64,000 nucleotides of DNA from VRUE01 sp033856275 (GTDB lineage Bacteria; Actinomycetota; Thermoleophilia; Solirubrobacterales; 70-9). Below the pieces are notes generated by a model that was not told the DNA's origin, did not search any database, and saw nothing but the letters and a program-made list of their open reading frames with translations. The stretch spans positions 115,075 through 179,074 of the forward strand of contig JAWVFJ010000047.1 in assembly GCA_033856275.1 (NCBI GenBank), read 5' to 3'. Of the stretch, positions 7,931-16,712 are shown piece after piece (position 1 is the stretch's first letter; every line of letters begins with the position of its first letter). The position numbers and the translations under genes were made by a program.

Positions 7931-8842
7931 GTGGAGATCGGGCCCCGCACACTCATCGCCGGCGCCACGGGATTCATCGGCGGTCGCCTGGCCAGATCGC
8001 TGGCAGAGCAAAACGCGACAGTGCGATGCCTAGTCCGCGACCGCTCGAAAGCCGATGCCCTGGAGGCGGCCGGCCTGGACCTCCACGTCGGGGACATCAC
8101 CGACAGTGAGTCGCTCGTGGGCGCGGCACAAGATGTGGAGGTTGCCTACTTTCTCGTCCACGCCATGGCGGGAGGCGCGGGATATGCCGAGCGCGAGCAG
8201 ACTGGCGCCCTCAACTTCGCCCGCCTGGCCAAGCGTGAAGGGGTAAAGCGCGTCATCTACCTGGGCGGCCTGGGCGACGAGAGTAAGTCGTCTCACCTGA
8301 ACAGCCGCCATGAGACTGCTCGCGCCCTCGCCGCAAAGGGGCCCCCGCTGACCTACTTCCGAGCAGCGATGGTCGTCGGCGCGGGCAGCGAGTCCTATCG
8401 GACCCTGCGCTACCTGGTCGGACGCCTGCCGGTGATGATCGCGCCCTCCTGGCTACGCACGCCAACCCAGCCGATCGGCATCGATGCCGTCGTCGAGTAC
8501 CTGCGCCGCGCCCCCGAGATCGCCGAGTCGGCGGGACGTGAGGTCCAGATCGGCGGCCCCGACACCCTCTCCTACTCGGAGATGATGGACCGCATGGCGA
8601 TCGCGCTGGGAAAGCAGCCGCGTCCCAAGATGCCCTTTCCCTTCATCACCCCGTGGCTCTCGGCTCTCTGGCTCGGCCTGATCACGCCGGTCGACGTCAA
8701 GGTTGCCCGCCCGCTGGTCGAGGGCTTGACCACACCGACGGTCGTCACGGAGCCGGCGGGCGCCAAGCCCTTTGGCATCTCTCCAGAGACCTTCGACGAG
8801 GCACTTCGCCGTGCTCTGGCGGAAGAAGTCGAACAAGCGTGA
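7931..8842 (+). CDS. Atypical SDR, NAD(P)H-binding NmrA/epimerase-like protein
   Basis: A 303-residue Rossmann protein. TLIAGATGFIGGRLA is the glycine-rich dinucleotide motif (GxxGxxG), followed by TVRCLVRDRSKA and VHAMAGGAGYAEREQTGALNFARLAKREGVKRVIYLGG. The classical YxxxK pair is not evident, as in NmrA-like and complex-I-assembly-type atypical SDRs. The C-terminal part (VDVKVARPLVEGLTTPTVV) resembles the SDR_a5/DUF2867-linked group. GTG start. Divergent from the START-domain gene; possibly a redox or isoprenoid-quinone-related role, which is inference. Confidence 0.85.
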   Translation: MEIGPRTLIAGATGFIGGRLARSLAEQNATVRCLVRDRSKADALEAAGLDLHVGDITDSESLVGAAQDVEVAYFLVHAMAGGAGYAEREQTGALNFARLAKREGVKRVIYLGGLGDESKSSHLNSRHETARALAAKGPPLTYFRAAMVVGAGSESYRTLRYLVGRLPVMIAPSWLRTPTQPIGIDAVVEYLRRAPEIAESAGREVQIGGPDTLSYSEMMDRMAIALGKQPRPKMPFPFITPWLSALWLGLITPVDVKVARPLVEGLTTPTVVTEPAGAKPFGISPETFDEALRRALAEEVEQA

Positions 8843-8897
8843 CTGGCCACTCCTCGGCGCTAAAAAATCCTTCGATCATTTATCAGAATCTTTACTA

Positions 8898-8925
8898 TTC
8901 ATGACAGCAATATAGCTATCATGAC
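8898..8925. repeat. Direct repeat TCATGACA before the aldo/keto reductase
   Basis: Two TCATGACA units lie about 20 bp apart in an unusually AT-rich stretch (8870-8930) directly upstream of, and overlapping, the reductase start. TATCAT at 8917-8922 ends 7 nt before ATG 8930 and may be the -10 element. The repeat could be a regulator site; no regulator is adjacent. Confidence 0.3.
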
Positions 8926-8929
8926 AACA

Positions 8930-9772
8930 ATGAACAGGGCCCAGATGACGGTTCCCAGCCTCCGCCTCGACGACGGCATCGCGATACCGCAACTCGGCTT
9001 GGGCGTCTTCCAAGTGCCGCGGGAGCAGACCCAGAGCACCGTCGAGCTGGCGCTCGCTGCCGGCTACCGGCACATCGACACCGCCGCTGCCTACGGCAAC
9101 GAGAAGGAGGTCGGTGCGGCGCTCGTCGCGTCGGGACTGTGCCGCGAGGACTACTTCGTCACTACCAAGCTCTGGAACTCGCAGCAGGGCCACGACTCGG
9201 CGTTGGCGGCTTTCGAGACGAGCCTCGACCGACTCGGGCTCGACCACGTCGACCTCTACCTGATCCACTGGCCGGTCCCGAGCGAGGGCCAGTTCATCGA
9301 CACCTGGCGTGCCTTTGAACGAATCCACGGAGAGGAGGCAGCCCGCACGATCGGCGTCTCCAACTTCCGCATCGAGGACCTCGAGTTGCTGGCGCGAGAG
9401 ACGGTAACCCGGCCGACGATCAACCAAGTCGAGCTACATCCGGACTTTCAGCAGGCCGAGCTGCGCGCCTGGCACGCCAGGCACGGCATAGCCACCGAGG
9501 CCTGGAGCCCGCTTGCCCAGGGCGAGATGCTCGCTGACGGCACGATTACTCGGCTGGCAGAGAACAATGGCAAGACGCCTGCCCAGGTGATCCTGCGCTG
9601 GCACCTGCAGCTCGGCAACGTCGTCATCCCAAAGTCGGTGACGCCGGAGCGGATTCGCGAGAACATCGACCTCTTCGACTTCGAACTCTCCCACCGGGAG
9701 ATGGCGGCGATTGGAGACCTCGACCGCAGCAACCGGATCGGCCCGCGCCCGGCCACCTTCGCCGCTTCTTAG
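8930..9772 (+). CDS. Aldo/keto reductase (2,5-diketo-D-gluconate reductase type)
   Basis: About 280 residues forming a complete (beta/alpha)8 AKR. The catalytic tetrad is visible: Asp and Tyr in HIDTAAAYGNE, Lys in VTTKLWN and His in LIHWP. IGVSNFRIEDL and VIPKSVTPERIREN are the family signatures, the latter being the NADPH-binding loop. It is NADPH-dependent and cytoplasmic, and likely reduces small ketones and aldehydes. ATG 8921 is an alternative start; 8930 is preferred because TATCAT precedes it by 7 nt. A Rho-independent terminator follows at 9788. Confidence 0.93.
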   Translation: MNRAQMTVPSLRLDDGIAIPQLGLGVFQVPREQTQSTVELALAAGYRHIDTAAAYGNEKEVGAALVASGLCREDYFVTTKLWNSQQGHDSALAAFETSLDRLGLDHVDLYLIHWPVPSEGQFIDTWRAFERIHGEEAARTIGVSNFRIEDLELLARETVTRPTINQVELHPDFQQAELRAWHARHGIATEAWSPLAQGEMLADGTITRLAENNGKTPAQVILRWHLQLGNVVIPKSVTPERIRENIDLFDFELSHREMAAIGDLDRSNRIGPRPATFAAS

Positions 9773-9787
9773 CTCACCGCGCTCTAA

Positions 9788-9811
9788 CGCCCAGCATTCT
9801 TGGGCGGTTTT
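9788..9811 (+). terminator. Rho-independent terminator after aldo/keto reductase
   Basis: CGCCCA / TGGGCG stem with a 7-nt loop followed by GTTTT, 15 bp past the reductase stop. Confidence 0.65.
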
Positions 9812-9853
9812 ATGTTGCTCAGGTAATCTCTTTGCATAGTTCTCAAAGAGGTC

Positions 9854-11062
9854 GTGTCAGCTCGGAAAATCCGAGGTCTCTTCGCCAAGCAGCGTCTCAC
9901 CCTGGTCGCATTCGCGCTGGCCGTTCTGGCCGGCTGCGGCGGCAGTGGCGGCTCAGACGATCCGCCCGCCAACGGCCTGCCGAAGGAAATAGTGATTGGC
10001 GCCGCAATTGCCAAGACCGGCTATCTGGCGCCTTATGACGGTAACGTCGCCGCGATCGAACAACTGCTTCGTGAAACGAACGCAAGCGGCGGCATCTACG
10101 GCCACAAGCTGAAGATCGTCAAGGTCGATAACCGGTCCGATCCTCAACTGGCCGCGGTTGCCGCGCAGCAGGCGGTCGAGAAGGGGGCGGACGTTCTCCT
10201 GCTCAGCTGCGAGGCGCTGACGGCCGCCGCGGCGGCACCGGTCGCAGAAGAAAACAACGAGCTCAACTTCACCATGTGTGCCAGCGAACCCGGTTTCGGT
10301 CCACCGACCACCGGCCGGCTCTCCTTCAGCGGCAACCCGAGCTTCCTCAGCGAGGTCAGCGCAGGAGCGTCCTTCTTGCATGACAGGGGGATCAAGCACC
10401 CGTTCCTGATGTGCGATACGTCGATCGTGATGGGCAAGGCCCAGTGCTCCGCCTTCGAGCAGACATGGGAGAAGCTCGGCGGGTCGATCGCGGGATCCGT
10501 CGACTTCGAGAACGGCGACGAGTCGATCGCGAGCCAGGTCAGCGAGCTGAAGAACGCCAGTGCCGACGCCGTGGTCATGGCCTCCTATCCGCCGGGAGGG
10601 GCTTCCGCGATCAAGCAGATCCGCGCTGCCGGCATCGATGTCCCGATTCTCGGGGGAAGCTCCTTCGACGGGACCTTCTGGTTGAAGGGCATCCCGAATA
10701 CGGGGAAGATTTACGTCACCTCCAACGGCTCAGCCTACGATCCGCCGGACCGTGCCGCCGCGAATCTGTTCAAGACCCTCCAGAGGGCCGGCGTCAACAC
10801 CGATGTGTCCGGGACTCTGCTGGCGTCCTATGCCGCCGGACAGCTGATCATCGACGCGATAAAAGAAGCGCACAGCGTCGACGGAAATAAGCTCGCGGAT
10901 GCGCTCGAAGCAAAACCCCATAAGACGATCGTTGGCATCGTCGAGTACAGCAGGAATGACCACCTTGCTACCCGAACCTGGCCGGTCTACGTGTACTCCA
11001 ACGGCAAGCCGAAGCTGGTGGCTAAGGTCAAGCCGCGGTTCATCCCCCAATACGGCGGATAG
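9854..11062 (+). CDS. HAAT-family ABC transporter substrate-binding lipoprotein (LivK-like)
   Basis: A 402-residue precursor with a basic n-region, hydrophobic core and lipobox LAGC (Cys about residue 28), followed by a GGSGGSDD linker: a lipoprotein anchored outside the membrane. IGAAIAKTGYLAPYDGN and NASGGIYGHKLKIVKVDNRSDPQLA are the type I periplasmic-binding fold signatures of LivK/amide/aromatic-acid receptors. GTG start preceded by AAAGAGG. It is convergent with the Rieske gene and, through it, with the permease-ATPase operon (12152-15580), which lacks its own receptor, so it very likely delivers substrate to that importer. Confidence 0.9.
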   Translation: MSARKIRGLFAKQRLTLVAFALAVLAGCGGSGGSDDPPANGLPKEIVIGAAIAKTGYLAPYDGNVAAIEQLLRETNASGGIYGHKLKIVKVDNRSDPQLAAVAAQQAVEKGADVLLLSCEALTAAAAAPVAEENNELNFTMCASEPGFGPPTTGRLSFSGNPSFLSEVSAGASFLHDRGIKHPFLMCDTSIVMGKAQCSAFEQTWEKLGGSIAGSVDFENGDESIASQVSELKNASADAVVMASYPPGGASAIKQIRAAGIDVPILGGSSFDGTFWLKGIPNTGKIYVTSNGSAYDPPDRAAANLFKTLQRAGVNTDVSGTLLASYAAGQLIIDAIKEAHSVDGNKLADALEAKPHKTIVGIVEYSRNDHLATRTWPVYVYSNGKPKLVAKVKPRFIPQYGG

Positions 11063-11077
11063 GCGGGCGGCATCGGC

Positions 11078-12115
11078 TCAGCCGGTGATCGAGCCGGCCT
11101 CCACCGAACGCTGTGTGAGCGCACGATCCACGAACTCGCCGAAGGCCAACCGGTAGGCGAGCGTGAACCGATCGGCGAGGGTATTCAGGTTGGCGTTGAG
11201 GTCCAACGGCAGATCACGCGGCTCGATCGCCGAGATAATCTGCAGGTCCTCACAGTAGATGCGCCACTCGTAGTCGATCGCTTCCTCGAGGCTGGCATCG
11301 TCAAAGCCCTCGGCTAGCCCTCCCTCGATCCAGTAGTGCGCGGACTCAGTGGCACTGATGGCGCGGGCCGCGTGGAGCAGGCAGCGTTCGCCCGCGTCGG
11401 TGAACATCTGGAACGAGATGAAGTTGGGGGCGATCGCGTGGTAGCGAGCTTCGCCCAGCGAGCTCCAGAACTTGGCGGCGTCTGGACCGAACCGCATCTC
11501 TCGCCGCAGCGTCACCTCCAAGCCGTCTCGCTCGGGATGGAGTGGCTCGATCACCTCCGGGAGCGGACCGAGGGTCTCCTCGTGGACGAAGGCGAAATGG
11601 GCGACATCACGGAAATTCTCGATCATCACCCCCAGCCCGACCGGCAGCTCATACGGCCTGCCGTGACCCCAGGTCCAGGTGTCGGCGTCAAACCAAGGCA
11701 GGTTGGGCAGCTCGCCGAGCGGCTCCTCCAGGACCGTCCAGACCATGCCCCAGTGCACGCGCGCGGGAAAGGCCGGGACACGGGCTCGGGGGATCTGGTC
11801 CTGATCGGGAAGTGAAGGGATTCGGGTGCAGGCACCATCCTCGCCCGCCCACTCCCAGCCGTGGTAGGGGCACTGGATCGACTCGCCCTCCACCTTGCCC
11901 ATCGAAAGCGACGCCCCGCGATGGGCGCAGCGGTCGGCCACCACGGCCGGATCCCCGCCCTCGGTGAGGAAGACGGCGAGCGCTTCTCCGAGGAGCACGG
12001 CTCGCATGGGGCCACGCTCCAGATCCTCGACCCTCGCGACCGGTTGCCAACAGTGACGCAGCGCGAGGGAGACGTCCTCGCTGGTCGGTACTCGGGATCG
12101 GTGGTCATCGGGCAT
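11078..12115 (-). CDS. Rieske [2Fe-2S] ring-hydroxylating oxygenase, alpha-subunit-like
   Basis: A 345-residue enzyme. The Rieske cluster ligands are CAH and CPYHGW, 16 residues apart. The mononuclear iron site is the D-x2-H-x4-H in NFRDVAHFAFVH. The length matches class IA-type oxygenases (vanillate O-demethylase, phenoxybenzoate dioxygenase), which work with a separate reductase; none is encoded nearby. Last gene of the GntR-livHMGF cluster on this strand, with 36 bp to livF, so its substrate is probably what the importer brings in. Confidence 0.9.
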   Translation of the reverse strand: MPDDHRSRVPTSEDVSLALRHCWQPVARVEDLERGPMRAVLLGEALAVFLTEGGDPAVVADRCAHRGASLSMGKVEGESIQCPYHGWEWAGEDGACTRIPSLPDQDQIPRARVPAFPARVHWGMVWTVLEEPLGELPNLPWFDADTWTWGHGRPYELPVGLGVMIENFRDVAHFAFVHEETLGPLPEVIEPLHPERDGLEVTLRREMRFGPDAAKFWSSLGEARYHAIAPNFISFQMFTDAGERCLLHAARAISATESAHYWIEGGLAEGFDDASLEEAIDYEWRIYCEDLQIISAIEPRDLPLDLNANLNTLADRFTLAYRLAFGEFVDRALTQRSVEAGSITG

Positions 12116-12151
12116 TCGTTCCTCTCCACTATTCCAAACATCCCATTTCGT

Positions 12152-12853
12152 TCAGGGTTGCCTGCCCAGATAGGCACGCAGGACATCGGGATTGCGCTGC
12201 AACTCGCCGCGCGATCCCTGGGCTCTCACCTTCCCAGTGCTGAGCACGACACAGCGATCGGAGAAGTCGATCGTCCGGGCCGCGTTCTGCTCGACCAGCA
12301 GCATCGTCACCCCTTCGTCGCGCAAGTTCTGGAGCAGTTCGTAGATGACGGCGATCATCTTCGGCGCGAGCCCAAGCGAAGGCTCATCGAGAATCAGCAG
12401 CTTGGGCCTGCCGACCAAGGCGCGGGCGATGGCCAGTTGCTGTTGCTCTCCCCCTGAGAGGCAATCGGCACGCCGGTCGGCGCGCTCGCGAAGAATCGGG
12501 AAGCGGTCGAGCGTCCGCTCTATCCAGGCGGCGCCGTCATCTTCGCTCGGCGCTCCAAGCCGCAAGTTCTCCGCGACCGTGAGGGTCTTGAAGATGTGCC
12601 GACCCTCGGGCACCAGGGACAGGCCCAGCCGCGCAATCAGCTCCGGGGCCATCCCGGTCAGGACACGGCCCTCGAAGACGGCCTCACCCGCGGTCGGACG
12701 CACCAGGCCGCAGATCGATCGCAGGATCGAGCTCTTGCCGGCGCCATTCGGGCCGATCATCCCGACCACCTCTCCAGGGCCGATACTCAGATCGATCCCA
12801 TGCACCACCTCGATGCGCCCGTAGCCGACGTGGACGCCGCGGAGCTCAAGCAT
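12152..12853 (-). CDS. livF: Branched-chain amino acid-type ABC transporter ATPase (LivF-like)
   Basis: A 233-residue ATPase. Walker A is GPNGAGKSS, the ABC signature is LSGGEQQQLAIARAL, and Walker B is LLILDEPSLGL. MLELRGVHVGYGRIEVVHGI and EGRHIFKTLTVAENL (IF and EGR-x-IF block) are LivF hallmarks. Its start overlaps the fused LivM-LivG stop by 8 bp. Partner of the LivG half in driving import. Confidence 0.93.
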   Translation of the reverse strand: MLELRGVHVGYGRIEVVHGIDLSIGPGEVVGMIGPNGAGKSSILRSICGLVRPTAGEAVFEGRVLTGMAPELIARLGLSLVPEGRHIFKTLTVAENLRLGAPSEDDGAAWIERTLDRFPILRERADRRADCLSGGEQQQLAIARALVGRPKLLILDEPSLGLAPKMIAVIYELLQNLRDEGVTMLLVEQNAARTIDFSDRCVVLSTGKVRAQGSRGELQRNPDVLRAYLGRQP

Positions 12854-14690
12854 CGACGGCCGCCAGGAAGGAGCTCCCGAGGTAGGCCTCGACCACGGCG
12901 GGGTCGGCCTGGACCTCCTGCGGGGTGCCGATCCGCAGGGTCATGCCATCGTCGAGCACCTGGATCCGCGGGCAGAGCTCCATGACGATGCTCATGTCGT
13001 GCTCGATGAGCAGGATCCCGCAGCCGAAATCCCTCAGCACGTTGCGGAGAATCACGATCAACTCCTCGCTTTCTGCCTCGTTCAGCCCCGCCGCTGGCTC
13101 GTCGAGGAGCAGGTAGCGGGGTCGGATGGCAAGCGCGCGAGCGATACCCAAGAGACGTTGGCTGCCCGGCGGCAGTGAGCCGGCCGGCAGAGCAGCCTGC
13201 TCGAGGAGGTTCAGACGGTCGAGCACAGCGGCTGCGACCGGCACGGCGCGCCGCCTGCCGACTCCCATACCCATCGCGCCAACGGCGACGCTCTCGAGGC
13301 AAGTTAGTTGGGGGAAGGGAAGGGCGGCTTGAAACGTGCGACCGAGGCCCCGGTGGGCGAGACGCGCCGGCGAGCGCCCGATGACATCGACCCCATCCAG
13401 TGCGACGGTGCCCGAGTCGGGCTTCTGGAAGCCGCTGAGTACGTTGAGGAGGGTCGTCTTACCGGCCCCGTTCGGTCCGATCAGGCCGAGTGCCTCGCCG
13501 GGCGCGAGCGTGAGGCTGATCCCCCGAAGCACCTGTAGGCCGGAGAAAGCGAGCGATATCTCCTCGGCGCTCAGAACGCCTTTCACAACGCGGTCGGTCG
13601 GCGGCGACTTGGTGACGGCGGTGTGAGGCTTGGGCGGGGGTGGAGAGCCAAGCGAGCCTAGCCGCCAGAGCCAGGACAGTTCGCCTGCCTCTTTGCCGCC
13701 GCTCAACCCGTTCGGCATCGCGATCATCGTCGCCAGCAGGATCAGGCCGAGACCGATCGCCGCGAGCCCGGGAGCTTCTCCTATAGAAATCGCATTGAAC
13801 AGTTCAGCGCCGTTCTCGACGCCCCGGAGCACCTCGTTCACCATCGCGATCGCGAGTGTTCCGAGCACCGCCCCGTAGACGCTGCGGGCGCCACCGACGA
13901 CCAGCATCGTCATCGTTGTCACGGTCGCACCGAAGTAGAAGGTGGCGGGATTGAGAACGCCCGACTGGTGCACGGCCAACGCGCCGCCAGCGCCGCACAG
14001 CACCCCGCTGAGGCCGAATGCGATCAATCGCTCCTTCATCAAGTCGATTCCAATCGAGCGAGCGGCAACCTCGTCCTCCCGCGTCGCCTGCAAGCGATAG
14101 CCGCTCGCGGACCACTTGAACGCCAGCGCGAGGACAACGGCCGCCCCGGCCCAGAGCCCAGCCGATTCGACTGTGGTCGTGGTTGGAATGCTGACCAGTC
14201 CGCTGCTGCCGCCGGTGACACGGTCCCAGTTGGCCACGACGTTGTAGACGACAACCAGGAAGGCAAAGGTGGAGATCGGGATCGCAAGGGTGGAGGTCCG
14301 CATCAAGGGAAGGCCGACCACCATTGCGAGAAAGCCGGAAAATGCCGCGGCGATCAGCGTCGAGGGGAGTGCGCCAAGGTGGCCATCGGCGATGAAATGC
14401 GGCAGGCCGGGCGTTTGCAGCAGAACGAAGGCCGCCGGAAGGGTGAGGAGTGCCGCGACGTAGGCCCCGGCCGTCGCGAATCCGAGCTGCCCGAATGAGT
14501 AGACGCCGCTATTGCCGGTGAAGACCTGCAGGCCGAGGACGACGATCAAGTTGCAGAGAATCAGGGTGACGGTGCCCTGGAAGGAAGGCGTGCCGCTTGC
14601 GCCGACCAGTGTGGCGATCGCAATCAAGGTCAACGGCACCAACAGTGAAACGGCGACTGCCGGACGAGAGCGCAGGCGCGGAGCGCTCAT
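12846..14690 (-). CDS. Fused LivM permease - LivG ATPase of HAAT importer
   Basis: A 614-residue fusion. Residues about 1-330 form a LivM-type permease with about ten TM segments, including FTGNSGVYSFGQLGFATAGAY and the RSIGIDLMKERLIAFGLSG loop. From about residue 370 comes a complete LivG ATPase: Walker A GPNGAGKTT, signature PPGSQRLLGIARAL (a variant of LSGG), Walker B YLLLDEPAAGLNEAE, and LLIEHDMSIVM. LivM-LivG fusions are known in actinobacteria and proteobacteria. The first and last codons overlap livH and livF, so the operon is translationally coupled. Confidence 0.92.
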   Translation of the reverse strand: MSAPRLRSRPAVAVSLLVPLTLIAIATLVGASGTPSFQGTVTLILCNLIVVLGLQVFTGNSGVYSFGQLGFATAGAYVAALLTLPAAFVLLQTPGLPHFIADGHLGALPSTLIAAAFSGFLAMVVGLPLMRTSTLAIPISTFAFLVVVYNVVANWDRVTGGSSGLVSIPTTTTVESAGLWAGAAVVLALAFKWSASGYRLQATREDEVAARSIGIDLMKERLIAFGLSGVLCGAGGALAVHQSGVLNPATFYFGATVTTMTMLVVGGARSVYGAVLGTLAIAMVNEVLRGVENGAELFNAISIGEAPGLAAIGLGLILLATMIAMPNGLSGGKEAGELSWLWRLGSLGSPPPPKPHTAVTKSPPTDRVVKGVLSAEEISLAFSGLQVLRGISLTLAPGEALGLIGPNGAGKTTLLNVLSGFQKPDSGTVALDGVDVIGRSPARLAHRGLGRTFQAALPFPQLTCLESVAVGAMGMGVGRRRAVPVAAAVLDRLNLLEQAALPAGSLPPGSQRLLGIARALAIRPRYLLLDEPAAGLNEAESEELIVILRNVLRDFGCGILLIEHDMSIVMELCPRIQVLDDGMTLRIGTPQEVQADPAVVEAYLGSSFLAAVDA

Positions 14691-15580
14691 ACACGCGCCT
14701 TCCCGACCGCTCCTCCAAGCAGGCCGTGCGGCCTGAAGATCAGGATCAGCACCGGAAAGGTGAACACGATCGCGTCGCGGAAGGGCACCAGGCCTTCCGG
14801 CAGGTATGCACCCAGCAGCGAGGAGAGCGCGCCGAGCAGCAGGCCGCCGATGGCGGCGCCGAAGATCCTGCCGAAGCCGCCGATCACAACCGCGACGAAG
14901 CCGACCAGGACCGGGGTGAGGCCCATTGTGGGCGACACCTGACCGGTCTGCATCACGATCAGCACGCCAACCGCGGCGGCGAGCGCGCCACTGATCGCGA
15001 AGGCGATCGCGATCACCCGGTCGGCGCGGACGCCGAGCAGCCGAGCCATGTCGAAGTTCTCCGCAGCCGCTCGCATCGCGAGCCCGGTACGGGTTCGGTA
15101 GAGCAGCCAGCCAAGACTGGCCAGGACGATCCCCGTGAGCCCGAGAGTGACGAACTCCAAGTTCGGCACTGAGATGCTGCCGATGCTGGTCGATTCGCTA
15201 ATGGCGGCGGGCGTCTCGACCGATTGGGCGCGTGCATCGACCGCCACCATTACGACGTTCTGGAGAATCGCCGCAACCGCCAGCGAGGTTACGAGCTGGG
15301 CTGAGAGGTCGGTGTTACGTACCGGCCGAAAGGCAACTCGCTCGGCGAGGAGTGCGATCGCAATCCCAGTCAGCAGGGCGCTCGTGACCGCTGCGGCGAA
15401 GGGCAGCCCGGCAAAGGCATACAGGGCATAGGCAGCGAGCATGATGAACTCGCCATGAGCGAAGTTCATCATTCCCATCACTGTGTAGACAAGCGTGATG
15501 CCGAGGGCGATCAGCGCGTAGAGGCTCCCAAGCGCCAGGGCATCGATCAGATTCTGTCCCAGCTCCGTCATTGGGAGCAA
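14687..15580 (-). CDS. livH: Branched-chain amino acid-type ABC transporter permease (LivH-like)
   Basis: A 297-residue inner-membrane permease of about eight TM segments. ALGSLYALIALGITLVYTVMGMMNFAHGEFIML is the LivH N-terminal signature, and VLVGFVAVVIGGFGRIFGAAIGG the conserved EAA-like region. It pairs with the LivM half of the following gene, whose ATG overlaps its TGA. A GntR gene ends 27 bp upstream on the same strand. Confidence 0.93.
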   Translation of the reverse strand: MLPMTELGQNLIDALALGSLYALIALGITLVYTVMGMMNFAHGEFIMLAAYALYAFAGLPFAAAVTSALLTGIAIALLAERVAFRPVRNTDLSAQLVTSLAVAAILQNVVMVAVDARAQSVETPAAISESTSIGSISVPNLEFVTLGLTGIVLASLGWLLYRTRTGLAMRAAAENFDMARLLGVRADRVIAIAFAISGALAAAVGVLIVMQTGQVSPTMGLTPVLVGFVAVVIGGFGRIFGAAIGGLLLGALSSLLGAYLPEGLVPFRDAIVFTFPVLILIFRPHGLLGGAVGKARV

Positions 15581-15607
15581 TTGATCTTTCCATAGCGCTC
15601 AAGAAAC

Positions 15608-16408
15608 TCAGCTGAGCTCGAAGGCGAGCTGAGCGCCATCGGCGCGGTAAATGAGGCGGGCGAACTCGAGCGGGCGCTCCTGCTTCGATCCCTTCGCCCG
15701 GCCAAACTGGACGAAGCGTCCCATCAGGGCCGGGTCGCCGGCCGAAGCGCCAACCTGCGAGGACCCCCACTCGCCGAAAAAGGTGTGCTCGACCGCGACA
15801 GTGGCGCGAGTGAGATCGAGGCCGCTGGGCTTGGGCGGTTTCGTACCTTCCTGGAGCGCCTGCGCGGTGGGAAGCAGCCAAGGCACGTGGGTGACCGTGA
15901 AGAAGGAGTCGACGAGAAAGACCGATGGGTGGCCGACGTCGACGACGGCAGTTACGTGTGCGATTGGCTTGCGTCGGTCATCGATCTCGAGAAAATGCGA
16001 CACGGTGTGATCGGGTCGGCGCTTTCGTGCGCTGAGCACAGTGATCGCCAGGTCATCTTGGCGCTCAATTGACAGTCTGACCAGTCCAGCGACCTGGACC
16101 TCGCGCCGCTCCGGGGCGACGAAGGCGCCCGACCCCTTGACCCGAACGATTGCGCCGTCGCCGACGAGGAGGTCGAGCGCCGGCCTGATCACCGCCCGCG
16201 AGACCTTGAACTCTTCTTCGAGCTCGCGCTCGGAGGCAAAACGGGCGCCCGCCTCCCAGGTCCCCACCTCCAACATCACCTTGAGAGCCGCGGCAAGCTG
16301 GAAATAGAGCGGTACGTCGCTGTTGCGGTCAAGCTCACTGCTGCGGGCCAGGGGGACAGTGGAAGACTGCTTAGGCCGGCCCCGAACCGGTTGCGTGGGC
16401 TTGGCCAT
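15608..16408 (-). CDS. GntR-family transcriptional regulator with UTRA-like domain
   Basis: A 266-residue regulator from ATG 16408. The winged HTH is seen in DVPLYFQLAAALKVMLEVG with FASERELEEEFKVSRAVIRPALDLLVGDGAIVRVKGSGAFV. The C-terminal half (residues about 110-260) matches a UTRA/HutC-type ligand-binding fold with PLEFARLIYRADGAQLAFE. It is the first gene before livHMGF-Rieske on the same strand, 27 bp from livH, so it is the likely substrate-responsive regulator of importer and oxygenase. TATCCT lies 10 nt before the start. Confidence 0.88.
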   Translation of the reverse strand: MAKPTQPVRGRPKQSSTVPLARSSELDRNSDVPLYFQLAAALKVMLEVGTWEAGARFASERELEEEFKVSRAVIRPALDLLVGDGAIVRVKGSGAFVAPERREVQVAGLVRLSIERQDDLAITVLSARKRRPDHTVSHFLEIDDRRKPIAHVTAVVDVGHPSVFLVDSFFTVTHVPWLLPTAQALQEGTKPPKPSGLDLTRATVAVEHTFFGEWGSSQVGASAGDPALMGRFVQFGRAKGSKQERPLEFARLIYRADGAQLAFELS

Positions 16409-16712
16409 TTGAATACCGAGGATACCTTTCACATCTAGGTGGGTGCCATACCTTGCTCGAAAAGCCGACTCTCGAGCCACATCGGCGAGATGGAATCGCT
16501 GGCGTGGGAGCTGGGCGATATCGCTTCCACGACGGCGGGACTCACGAGGTTACGGCCGGCGACAATCACCGGTGCACGTCTGGGCACGTGCCGTACAGCC
16601 ACCGCAAATCTCTGTTTGCTGCGGAGAGTCCGAAATTCGTCCCAATTTAATTAAGGTAATTTGACTTTTAGGTAAAGAGTCCTTTGCTAATCAAACTAAG
16701 ATCGCCGGTCTT
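16409..16712. other. Divergent intergenic region between GntR and AAA+ genes
   Basis: 304 bp with no supported gene. The right 100 bp (16620-16712) is strongly AT-rich compared with the flanks and holds TTGACT (16661-16666) and TAAGAT (16697-16702), the latter 10 nt before the AAA+ ATG. The left side carries the GntR promoter. The base-composition step suggests that foreign DNA starts about here. Confidence 0.4.
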
